The translations under genes were made by a program, and so were the position numbers. From Planobispora longispora (lineage in GTDB: Bacteria > Actinomycetota > Actinomycetes > Streptosporangiales > Streptosporangiaceae): 64,000 nucleotides of DNA. Every line of letters begins with the position of its first letter. The stretch's first letter is position 1. Where the stretch lies: the NCBI RefSeq assembly GCF_016863135.1, contig NZ_BOOH01000064.1, positions 35,113 to 99,112 on the forward strand, given 5' to 3'. This document shows, one piece after another, positions 32,990 to 41,329 of the stretch. The notes under the pieces are model-generated. The model saw only the letters and a list, made by a program, of their open reading frames with translations, was not told where the DNA came from and searched no databases.

Positions 32990-33978
32990 CACCGGGCACC
33001 GCCCGCCGCCCACTCCAGCACGGCCATGGCGCTGTACAGCTTGTTCTCCGCCTGCTCGAAGGCGACGCTGCGGGGGCCGTCCAGCACCCCGGCGGTCACC
33101 TCCTCCCCCCTGTGGGCCGGCAGGTCGTGCAGGAAGAGGGCGTCCGGGTAGCGGTCCATCAGCGTCTCGTTCACCTGGAAGGGCGCGAACGCCGCACGCC
33201 AGTCGGGGTCGGGCTTGGTGGTCCCGGTGGTCTGCCAGCGGGTGGTGTAGACGACGTCGACCCGCTGCGGGAGCCGGGCCATGTCGTGCCGTTCGACGAG
33301 CAGGGCTCCGCCGGCGGCGCCGTACTCCTCGGCCTTGAGCGCGGTGGCGGGCGGCAGGCCGTAGCCGGGGGGTGTGCGCAGGTGCAGCTCGGTGCCCGGG
33401 TAGCGGGTGAGCGCGAGGGACAGCGCGGCGGCGGTGTTGTTGCCCTCGCCGACGTACAGGACGCGCAGGCCCGGGAGCGCGCCGAACCTGGCGCGCATGG
33501 TGGTGAGGTCGGCGAGCGCCTGGGTGGGATGCTCCTCGGCGCTCATCGCGTTGACGACCGCCATCCGCCGCTGCGCGGCCAGCGCCGCCATCTCGGCGAC
33601 GGGTCCGGCCGTCCGGACGACGAGGACGTCCAGCATGCCGCTGAGCACGCGGCCGGTGTCCTCGATCGTCTCGCCGGTGTTCAGCTGCAGGTCCCCGGGG
33701 CCGTAGGCGATGAGGCCGGCGCCGAGCCGGAGGGCGGCGCTGGAGAACGCCGTCCGGGTCCGGGTCGAGGTGCGGGTGAAGTAGACACCCGCGACCCGGC
33801 CGTGCAGGGTGCCGGCGAGCGCCGGGTCACCGGCCCTCACCTGGGCGGCGATGGCGCAGCCGCGCTCCACGAGGCGGTCGAGGTCGGCGGCGGTGAGATC
33901 GGCGAGGGTCAGCAGGTGCCGGGCGGTCCCGGAATCGTGCCGCGCGGCACGTGCCGCGACGCCGTCAGCGGACGTCAT
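32986..33978 (-). CDS. ornithine-carbamoyltransferase-like enzyme of the NRPS cluster
   Basis: A 330-aa protein with both domains of the aspartate/ornithine carbamoyltransferase fold. The carbamoyl-phosphate loop is S-T-R-T-R-T-A-F (about residue 70), followed by G-E-T-I-E-D-T-G-R-V-L-S and H-P-T-Q-A-L-A-D-L (about 148). The second-substrate motif is F-L-H-D-L-P-A-H-R-G-E-E-V (about 285). Ordinary OTC has H-C-L-P, so the Cys that contacts ornithine is Asp here, which suggests a different amine substrate. OTC homologues in tuberactinomycin clusters are thought to form beta-ureidoalanine. The gene follows NRPS-E with a 14-bp overlap and precedes the carbamoylase-like gene. Confidence 0.86.
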   Translation of the reverse strand: MTSADGVAARAARHDSGTARHLLTLADLTAADLDRLVERGCAIAAQVRAGDPALAGTLHGRVAGVYFTRTSTRTRTAFSSAALRLGAGLIAYGPGDLQLNTGETIEDTGRVLSGMLDVLVVRTAGPVAEMAALAAQRRMAVVNAMSAEEHPTQALADLTTMRARFGALPGLRVLYVGEGNNTAAALSLALTRYPGTELHLRTPPGYGLPPATALKAEEYGAAGGALLVERHDMARLPQRVDVVYTTRWQTTGTTKPDPDWRAAFAPFQVNETLMDRYPDALFLHDLPAHRGEEVTAGVLDGPRSVAFEQAENKLYSAMAVLEWAAGGARW

Positions 33979-36900
33979 GGGTGATCACCTCGTTGGCGAT
34001 TCGGGCGAGCGTGTCGACGTAGGGGGGGTTGAACACCCCGCGATGGGTGCAGCCGAGGCGTCTGACGGTGAGCCCGCCGCCCGCCAGCTCCCGCCAGCGG
34101 TCGAGGTAGACCGGGTACGGCTGGTGACCGGTGACGCTGTGCCGTCCCCCGGCGCAGTCGTCGCTGGCCACCAGGACGACGGGCACGGGCAGGGGGGCGA
34201 ACCGGTAGGCGGCGGTCGCCCGGTCGAGTGTCCGCCACAGGCTGAGCTCGGCGCCGAGCGCCGCGAAGTCGTCCTGGGAGGCCGTGACGCCGAGGTCGGA
34301 CAGCAGCCGCCTGGCGCGGTAGCCGGTCATCGCGCGCGCCAGCCGGTTCCCTCCCGGCTCGCGCAGCAGCTCTTCGAGCAGGTCGAAGGTCTCCTCACCG
34401 ACGTCGCTGCCGGGGATGTCGGACATCGGGTCGGCCAGCGTGAGCCGGGCGGGCGGGCGGCCGAGCGCGGTCAGGCGGGCGGCCATCTCCCACGCGATCA
34501 CACTGCCCGACGACCAGGCGAACAGGTGGTGGCGCCGCGCGGGGGGCAGCTGCGCGACGTAGTGCCCGGCCAGCGTCCCGATGTCGGCTGCCGCTTCCAG
34601 GCCCGGTACGGCGAACGCCGCCACCGGCGTCTCCATCCGTTCGGCCAGCGGCAGGTACCAGTGTGAGCTGCCCCCGGCCGGGTGGACGGCGATCAGCGGC
34701 TCACGGGCGCCGCCGCGCAGCCAGAACAGCGATGCCTGATCGGCGCCCGCGGTGTCGATGCGGTGGCCGATCGCGCGCACGGTGCGGAGTTCGAGGATGT
34801 CGGCGGCGCGCAGCGGGAGGCCGCGTTCGGCGGCCAGGCCCACCACGCGGAGCATGAGCAGCGAGTGGCCGCCCAGGTCGAAGAAGTCGTCCTCGGCGTC
34901 GATCTCCTCCCGGCCGAACGCCGAGCGCCAGATCTCGGCGATGCCGATCTCGGTCGGGGTGGCGGGCGGGCTGGGCTCGCGGGTGCGGGCGGGCGGCTCC
35001 GGCGCGGGCAGCGCGGCCCGGTCGAGTTTGCCCCCCGCGGTCACCGGCACGGCGGCGATCTCCACGATCCGCCACGGCACCAGCGGCGCGGGCAGCCGTT
35101 CACGCAACCACGCGAGCAGGCCGTCCTCGGCGAACGGCTGTTCTCCCGGTACGGCGTACGCCACCAGGCGGCCGTCCGAGGGGATCACCACGGCGTCGAG
35201 GACGGCCGGGTGGGCGGCCAGGACGGCGGCGGTCTCGCCGGGCTCCACGCGGTGGCCACGGATCTTGACCTGGTCGTCGAGCCGGCCCAGGAGGTCGAGG
35301 TCGCCGGAGTCCAGGACGCGGCCCGCGTCGCCGGAGCGGTACATGCGCGAGCCGGGCGGGCCGTAGGGGTCGGGGACGAACCGCTCGGCGGTGAGCGCGG
35401 GGCGGCCGCGGTAGCCGCGGGCCACGCCGGTTCCGGCGATCATGACCTCGCCGGGCACGCCGGCCGGCCTCGGTTCGAACCACCGGTCCAGGACGCGGAC
35501 CTCGGCTCCGGGCATCGCCCGGCCGACCGGCACCCGCTCCCCCGGCGGGTCGCCCTGCGGGTCCACCGGGTGGACCGCGCAGGCGACGGTGGCCTCCGTG
35601 GGGCCGTACTCGTTGACGACCGTCGTGCCCGGGGCGGCGGCCAGCCAGCGGCGGGCCAGCGCGGCCGTCAGGGTCTCGCCGCCGACGATCCAGGTTCCCG
35701 CCACGTCCCGGGCGGGCGGCGCGGCCTCCCGCGGCCAGGTGCGGGAGAGCGCATCCAGGTGGGACGGGGTCAGCTTGACGAAGCCGTACGGGCCGCCGTC
35801 GGCGATCAGGCGGCCGAGGTCGGCCAGGTCGGCGTGCTCGGGCAGCAGATGGACGCGGTCTCCGGTCATCAGCGGCGCGAACAGCGCGGTGACCGCGAGG
35901 TCGTAGGCGGACGAGGCGAGCAGCGGCGAACTGCCGCGCCCCGCGGCGTGCCGGAGATATCCGGACAGGTTGCGGTGGGTGACCTCCACCCCCTTGGGGC
36001 GGCCGGTCGATCCCGATGTGTAGACGACGTAGGCGAGGGTGTCGGGATCGACCGCGGCGGGCCGGACGGCGGGCGCGTCCGTCCAGTCGGCCGGGGTGAT
36101 CACGGTGACGTCCGGCGGCGCCGTGCCGGGGATCCCGGGGAGGACGGGGCTGTCGGTGACGAGGATCGCGGCGCGGGCGTCGGCCAGCAGATCGGTGATC
36201 CGGCGATCCGGCCAGGAAGGATCCAGCGGGAGGTAGGCGGCGCCGCTGTACCAGACGCCGAGCAGCGCGACGATCAGATCCGGCCCCCGGGCCAGCCGTA
36301 CCCCGACGACGTGCTCCGGCCCCGCCCCCGCCTCGGCCAGCCGCCCGGCCGCCTGCCGCGCCAGCCGGTCGAGCCCGCCGAAGGTGAGGGGCGGACCGGC
36401 GCCGGTCACGGCGACGGCGCTCGGCGCCTCCCCGGCCCGGGCCGCGATCGTCCCGGGCGCCGAGAGCCGTTCCGGGTGGGCGGCGGCCGGGTGGGCGGCG
36501 CCCCCGGGAGGCTTCGCGGCGGCGGGCGGGGCGAAGGCGCCGCCGGCGGGCAGGGCGAGGGCGTCACCGGCGGGGTCGGCCGCCATGGAGTCGATGACCA
36601 GGCGGTACATCTCGGCCAGGCGGGCGGCCGAGCGCCGGCTGATGGCGCGGCGGTGGGTGGTCAGGGTGAGGGTGCCGCCGAGGGTGACGACCACCAGCGG
36701 GAACTCGTTGTCCCCCTCGCCGACGTTCTCCGTGACGTCCACGACCTCGGTGTCCACGATGTGGAAGTCGAGGTAGTTGAAGAACGCGGGCAGCAGGTCT
36801 CCCCCGCCGCCCCAGCGCCGGCGCATCTCGGGCAGCGGGAAGCGCCGGTGCGGCCACAGCGCGACCTCGGTGGCGAAGACCTCCCGGACGAGGTCGCGCC

Positions 36901-39900
36901 AGGTGCTCGCGCGCAGCTCGAACGGGAACGGCACCATGTTCAGGAACATCCCGGTCACCCGGTCGGCCCCGGCGGCCTCCGGGCGGGCGTCGCACAGCAG
37001 CCCGGTGTGGAAGGCCTCGTCTCCGGTGAACGTGCTGAGCACCTTCAGATGCGCCGCGAGCAGCACGCTCTTGAGCGGCACCCCGGCAGCCGAGGCCAGC
37101 CGCAGCAGCCCCTCGTACGCGCCGAGGAGGTCGATGTGGATCCTGTCGACCTCGCCGGTCGCGGCGGGGTCGCCCCAGTCGTCCGGCACGGCCCAGCGCT
37201 CGTGCCGGCCGAGCACGTCCGCCCAGTACGCCCGGTCCTCCGGCGAGTCGAGCGCGGCCAGTTCGGCGGCCACGAAGTCGGCGTGCCGTACGGCGGCCGG
37301 AGCGGGGGCGGGGGCGGGGGCGGGCGGGAGTCCCCGGACGGCGGCGCGGTAGTCGTCGAGCAGCTCCATCAGGAGCCGGTGGTGGCTCCAGCCTTCGATG
37401 ATGACGTGGTGGAGGGTCGTCCACAGCCGCCAGCGGTCGTCCGCCTCGATCTGGACGTGCAGCCGCATCAGCGGAGCCGCGGCCAGGTCGAAGAACCGGT
37501 CGCGCTCGGCGGCCACCCGGCGCTCGACCGCCGCCGCGATCTCCTCCGGGGTGCGTCCCCGGAGGTCCTCGACCTCGATCGGGAGCTCGGCGTCGTTCAG
37601 GACGATCTGGATCGGGACGGAGTAGGCGGCCAGGTCGACGCAGGTGCGCAGGTTCTCGTGCCGCCGGACGGCCGCCGCGGCGGCCGCACGCAGGGCGTCC
37701 TCGTCGAAGGGCCGGTCGTCCCGGACGACGAACCCGAAGACGTCGTGGTAGTACCCCCGCTCCGGATGCAGGAGCGTCTGGTAGACCATTCCCGCCTGGA
37801 TCTGCGACAGCGGGTAGGCGTCGGCCGTGCCGGCCGGGAGCCCGGCCACGTCGGCGGCGGGCAGCAGCGCGAACGGCGCGACCGGCGGGGCCTGCTCGGC
37901 GGCCGGGCGCTCGTCGGCGAGCGCCGCCAGCCGGGCCGGTGTCCGGCGTTCGAACAGGTCCCGCACGCTCACGTCGAACCCGGCCGCCCGGAGATCCCCC
38001 ACGAGCGCGACGGCGCGCAGCGAGTCTCCGCCCATCTCGAAGAAGTCCTCGTCGACGCCGACGCCCGCGCCGGATCCGGCGCGCCCCAGGGCCCGGGACC
38101 AGCCCTCGATCATCAGCGCCTCGGTCCGCGTCCGGGGGGCGCCCCGGGGCCCGGCCGGCGCCTCCGCGGGGGCCGCGTCGGGCAGGGCCCGCCGGTCGAG
38201 CTTGCCGTTCGGCGTGAGGGGCAGCCCGTCCACCCGGACCCAGAGGCCGGGGACCATGTACGCGGGCAGCGTCCCGGCGCAGTGCGCCCGCAGCCCGGCG
38301 GTGTCGAGCACGGCGCCGGCGCCGTCCGCGGCCACGTACGCCACCAGGCGGCCGTCGCGGACGGCGACCGCCGCCTCGCGGACGGCGGGGTGGCGGTTCA
38401 GGACGGATTCGACCTCGCCGGGCTCGACGCGGTGGCCGCGCAGGGTGATCTGATCGTCGAGCCGGCCGAGGAACTCCAGGGTGCCGTCGGCACGGGTCCT
38501 GGCCCGGTCGCCGGAGCGGTACATGCGCGAGCCGGGCGGGCCGTACGGGTCGGGGACGAACCGCTCGGCGGTCAGGGCGGGACGGCCGAGATAACCGCGG
38601 GCGACGCCCCCGCCGCCGACGTGGATCTCCCCCGCGACGCCGGGCGGGGCCGGGTCGCCGTAGCAGTCGAGGACGACCACGCCGAGGTCGTCCAGCGGGC
38701 GGCCGATGCGGCTGCCCTCCCCGTCCTCGGCCGCTCCGACGCGGTGGGCCGTGACGTGGACGGTGGTCTCGGTGATGCCGTACATGTTGACGAGTTCGGG
38801 ACCGTCCGGGCCGAACCGGTCGAACCACGGCGCGAGCGAGGCGGTGACGAGGCGTTCGCCGCCGAAGACGACGAGGCGGAGCGCGAGCCCGGCCAGCCGG
38901 GGGTCGTCCCGCCCCGCGGCGGCCACCAGCCCGGAGAAGGCGGACGGCGTCTGGTTGAGCACGGTGACGCGTTCGGCGCACAGCAGGTCGAGGAACTCCT
39001 CCGGCGAGCGCGAGACGTCGTGGGGGACGACGACGACCCGGCCTCCGGCCGCCAGCGCGCCCCAGATCTCCCACACCGAGAAGTCGAACGCCGCCGAGTG
39101 GAAGCACGTCCACACGTCGTCCGCGCCGAACCGGAACCCCTGCTCGGTCGCCGCGAGCAGCCGGGCCAGGTTCCGGTGCGTGACCGCGACCCCCTTCGGC
39201 CGCCCGGTCGACCCCGACGTGTAGATCACGTACGCGAGCCCGTCCAGGTCGGTGTCCCGGGGCGGCGGCCCGGCCCGGCCCGTCGCCCGCCCTCCCGCCC
39301 CTTCCTCCGGCCCGCTCACCCTTTCCTCCGGCCCGCCGGTCAGCAGCAGCCGTACGCCGCCGGGACCGCCGGCCGGGTCCGCGGCCACCCCCTCGAATCG
39401 CCCGGCCAGGCCGGCGTCCGTGATGAGGGCGGTCGCGCCGGAGTCCGAGAGGATGTCGTGGAGGCGGGCGTCCGGGTGGGCCGGGTCGAGGGGGACGTAG
39501 GCGCCGCCCGCCTTCCAGACGGCCAGGTGCGCGGGCACGAGGCCGGGGCCGCGCGGCAGGCAGACGGCCACCCGCTGTTCGGGTCCCACCCCGGCGTCCC
39601 GCAGCCGCCACGCGAGCCGGTCGGCCTCCCGGTCGAGATCGGCGTATGTCAGCGCGACCCGGCCGTCGCCCGCGCCGGACGCGGAGGAGGCCGGGGGTCC
39701 GGCCCCCGCCCCGTGCCCGGCCGCCGGTCCCGCGGGGACTCCGTCGGTCCACGCGGTCAGGGCGATGTCGGCGGGGTGCGACCGGGCCCGGCGCTCCACC
39801 CGGTCGACGACCGGTTCCACCCCCGCCCACGCCTCCGGGGGGACGATCACCGGATCGTCCGGGCCGGTGAGGGCGAGCGCCGAGATCGGGCGGGCGGGGC

Positions 39901-41329
39901 CGGCGGCCACCGCGTCCAGGACGCGGCGCAGGTGGACGACGAGACGTTCGGCCGTCTCGCGGTCGAACAGCGCGGTCGCGTAGTCGAGCACGCCGGACAG
40001 GCCGCCGGCCGCGGTCTCCTCGAAGTGCAGGTTGAGGTCGAATTTGGCGACCGCGCTGCGCGTCGTCAGCGTCTCGGCGGTCAGCACGCCGTAGTCGCCC
40101 TCGCCGGACTCCTCGTTGTGCAGGCCGAACATCACCTGGAAGAGCGGGTTGCGCGACATGTCGCGGTCGGGCTCGAGGTCGTCGACGAGCCGTTCGAACG
40201 GCAGTTCCTGGTGGTCGAGCGCGTCGAGGACGGCCGTCCTGGTCTGGCCGAGCAGCGCGGCGAACGACGGGTCGCCGCGCCAGGTCCCGCGGATGACCAG
40301 CGTGTTCACCGTGAACCCGATCATCCTTTCCAGCTCGGGCAGGGTGCGGCCGGCGACCGGGGTGCCGACCGCGATGTCCCGCTGGCCGGTGTATCGCGAC
40401 AGCAGCACCTGGAACGCGGTGAGCAGCACCATGAACAGGGTCGCCTGGTGGTCGCGGCCGGCCTGGCGCAGCCGTTCGGTGAGGCCGGGCGGCACGGTGA
40501 ACTCCACCTTCGCGCCGGCCCAATCCCGGACGGCGGGCCGCGGCCGGTCGGTGGGCAGGTCGAGGGCGGGCAGCCCGGCCAGCCGGGTGTGCCAGTAGGC
40601 CAGCTCGCGGTCGAGCAGCGGCCCGCCCGCCAGGCGTTCGCGCTGCCAGACGGCGTAGTCGCCGTACTGGACGGGCAGCGGCGGCAGGGCGGCGGCCGGG
40701 TCGGGCTCGCCGAGGGCGTACCCCAGGTAGAGGGCGGGCCACTCCGCGTCGATGACGCCGAGCGACCAGCCGTCGAAGGCGATGTGGTGGTAGACGGTGA
40801 TCATGACGTGGTCGCCGGGGCCGAGGGTGCCGAGCCAGACGCGCACCGGCCACTCCCGGTCGAGCGCGAACGGCGTGCCCGCCTCGCGCTCGAAGACCTC
40901 CAGGGCCGCCGCGAGCCGCCCGTCCCGGGGCAGTCCGGTCAGGTCGGCCTCCCGTACGGCCAGGGGCGCCGCCTCGTCGACGACCTGAGCGGGGGTGCCG
41001 TCCACGACGACGTAGCGGGTCCGCAGGATCTCGTGCCGGGCCACCGTGGCGTCCCAGGCGCGCCGGACGGCGGCGGTGTCCAGGGTGCCGCGCAGCCGCA
41101 TGGCCATCGGCACGAGGTACTCGGGGCTGTCCGGGTCGAGCTGGTGCAGCAGCCACAGCCGGAGCTGCCCGAAGGACAGCGGCAGCGGGCCCGACCGGTC
41201 GGCGGCGGGGATTCCCCGCCGTCGCCGCCTGGCGCCGGCGAGCCGCCGCCTGATCAGGTCCTCCCGCAACGCGGCGGTGTCCCGCGCGGGACTCTCCGCG
41301 GCGGTGTGACCGGAATCGGGGACGCTCAT
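33965..41329 (-). CDS. NRPS-E: C-A(Thr)-T-C*-A(Asn-like)-T-TE, terminal synthetase
   Basis: A 2454-aa protein whose ATG overlaps the NRPS-D stop (ATGA). C domain with H-H-I-A-F-D-G near residue 180. First A domain about 490-990: TSGSTG near 702 and N-M-Y-G-I-T-E near 845; pocket D-F-W-N-V-G-M-V-H matches the known Thr code. T domain G-G-D-S-L near 1099. Second condensation domain (about 1165-1590) has H-H-V-I-I-E-G near 1305, with Glu for the motif Asp, and begins Y-P-L-S-Q-I-Q-A-G-M-V. Second A domain pocket D-L-T-K-I-G-E-V-A resembles Asn codes. T domain G-G-H-S-L-L near 2150. Thioesterase with A-W-S-S-G near 2269 and His in C-T-H-R-G near 2424. As the only member with a TE it should release the product. 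Confidence 0.93.
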   Translation of the reverse strand: MSVPDSGHTAAESPARDTAALREDLIRRRLAGARRRRRGIPAADRSGPLPLSFGQLRLWLLHQLDPDSPEYLVPMAMRLRGTLDTAAVRRAWDATVARHEILRTRYVVVDGTPAQVVDEAAPLAVREADLTGLPRDGRLAAALEVFEREAGTPFALDREWPVRVWLGTLGPGDHVMITVYHHIAFDGWSLGVIDAEWPALYLGYALGEPDPAAALPPLPVQYGDYAVWQRERLAGGPLLDRELAYWHTRLAGLPALDLPTDRPRPAVRDWAGAKVEFTVPPGLTERLRQAGRDHQATLFMVLLTAFQVLLSRYTGQRDIAVGTPVAGRTLPELERMIGFTVNTLVIRGTWRGDPSFAALLGQTRTAVLDALDHQELPFERLVDDLEPDRDMSRNPLFQVMFGLHNEESGEGDYGVLTAETLTTRSAVAKFDLNLHFEETAAGGLSGVLDYATALFDRETAERLVVHLRRVLDAVAAGPARPISALALTGPDDPVIVPPEAWAGVEPVVDRVERRARSHPADIALTAWTDGVPAGPAAGHGAGAGPPASSASGAGDGRVALTYADLDREADRLAWRLRDAGVGPEQRVAVCLPRGPGLVPAHLAVWKAGGAYVPLDPAHPDARLHDILSDSGATALITDAGLAGRFEGVAADPAGGPGGVRLLLTGGPEERVSGPEEGAGGRATGRAGPPPRDTDLDGLAYVIYTSGSTGRPKGVAVTHRNLARLLAATEQGFRFGADDVWTCFHSAAFDFSVWEIWGALAAGGRVVVVPHDVSRSPEEFLDLLCAERVTVLNQTPSAFSGLVAAAGRDDPRLAGLALRLVVFGGERLVTASLAPWFDRFGPDGPELVNMYGITETTVHVTAHRVGAAEDGEGSRIGRPLDDLGVVVLDCYGDPAPPGVAGEIHVGGGGVARGYLGRPALTAERFVPDPYGPPGSRMYRSGDRARTRADGTLEFLGRLDDQITLRGHRVEPGEVESVLNRHPAVREAAVAVRDGRLVAYVAADGAGAVLDTAGLRAHCAGTLPAYMVPGLWVRVDGLPLTPNGKLDRRALPDAAPAEAPAGPRGAPRTRTEALMIEGWSRALGRAGSGAGVGVDEDFFEMGGDSLRAVALVGDLRAAGFDVSVRDLFERRTPARLAALADERPAAEQAPPVAPFALLPAADVAGLPAGTADAYPLSQIQAGMVYQTLLHPERGYYHDVFGFVVRDDRPFDEDALRAAAAAAVRRHENLRTCVDLAAYSVPIQIVLNDAELPIEVEDLRGRTPEEIAAAVERRVAAERDRFFDLAAAPLMRLHVQIEADDRWRLWTTLHHVIIEGWSHHRLLMELLDDYRAAVRGLPPAPAPAPAPAAVRHADFVAAELAALDSPEDRAYWADVLGRHERWAVPDDWGDPAATGEVDRIHIDLLGAYEGLLRLASAAGVPLKSVLLAAHLKVLSTFTGDEAFHTGLLCDARPEAAGADRVTGMFLNMVPFPFELRASTWRDLVREVFATEVALWPHRRFPLPEMRRRWGGGGDLLPAFFNYLDFHIVDTEVVDVTENVGEGDNEFPLVVVTLGGTLTLTTHRRAISRRSAARLAEMYRLVIDSMAADPAGDALALPAGGAFAPPAAAKPPGGAAHPAAAHPERLSAPGTIAARAGEAPSAVAVTGAGPPLTFGGLDRLARQAAGRLAEAGAGPEHVVGVRLARGPDLIVALLGVWYSGAAYLPLDPSWPDRRITDLLADARAAILVTDSPVLPGIPGTAPPDVTVITPADWTDAPAVRPAAVDPDTLAYVVYTSGSTGRPKGVEVTHRNLSGYLRHAAGRGSSPLLASSAYDLAVTALFAPLMTGDRVHLLPEHADLADLGRLIADGGPYGFVKLTPSHLDALSRTWPREAAPPARDVAGTWIVGGETLTAALARRWLAAAPGTTVVNEYGPTEATVACAVHPVDPQGDPPGERVPVGRAMPGAEVRVLDRWFEPRPAGVPGEVMIAGTGVARGYRGRPALTAERFVPDPYGPPGSRMYRSGDAGRVLDSGDLDLLGRLDDQVKIRGHRVEPGETAAVLAAHPAVLDAVVIPSDGRLVAYAVPGEQPFAEDGLLAWLRERLPAPLVPWRIVEIAAVPVTAGGKLDRAALPAPEPPARTREPSPPATPTEIGIAEIWRSAFGREEIDAEDDFFDLGGHSLLMLRVVGLAAERGLPLRAADILELRTVRAIGHRIDTAGADQASLFWLRGGAREPLIAVHPAGGSSHWYLPLAERMETPVAAFAVPGLEAAADIGTLAGHYVAQLPPARRHHLFAWSSGSVIAWEMAARLTALGRPPARLTLADPMSDIPGSDVGEETFDLLEELLREPGGNRLARAMTGYRARRLLSDLGVTASQDDFAALGAELSLWRTLDRATAAYRFAPLPVPVVLVASDDCAGGRHSVTGHQPYPVYLDRWRELAGGGLTVRRLGCTHRGVFNPPYVDTLARIANEVITHDVR

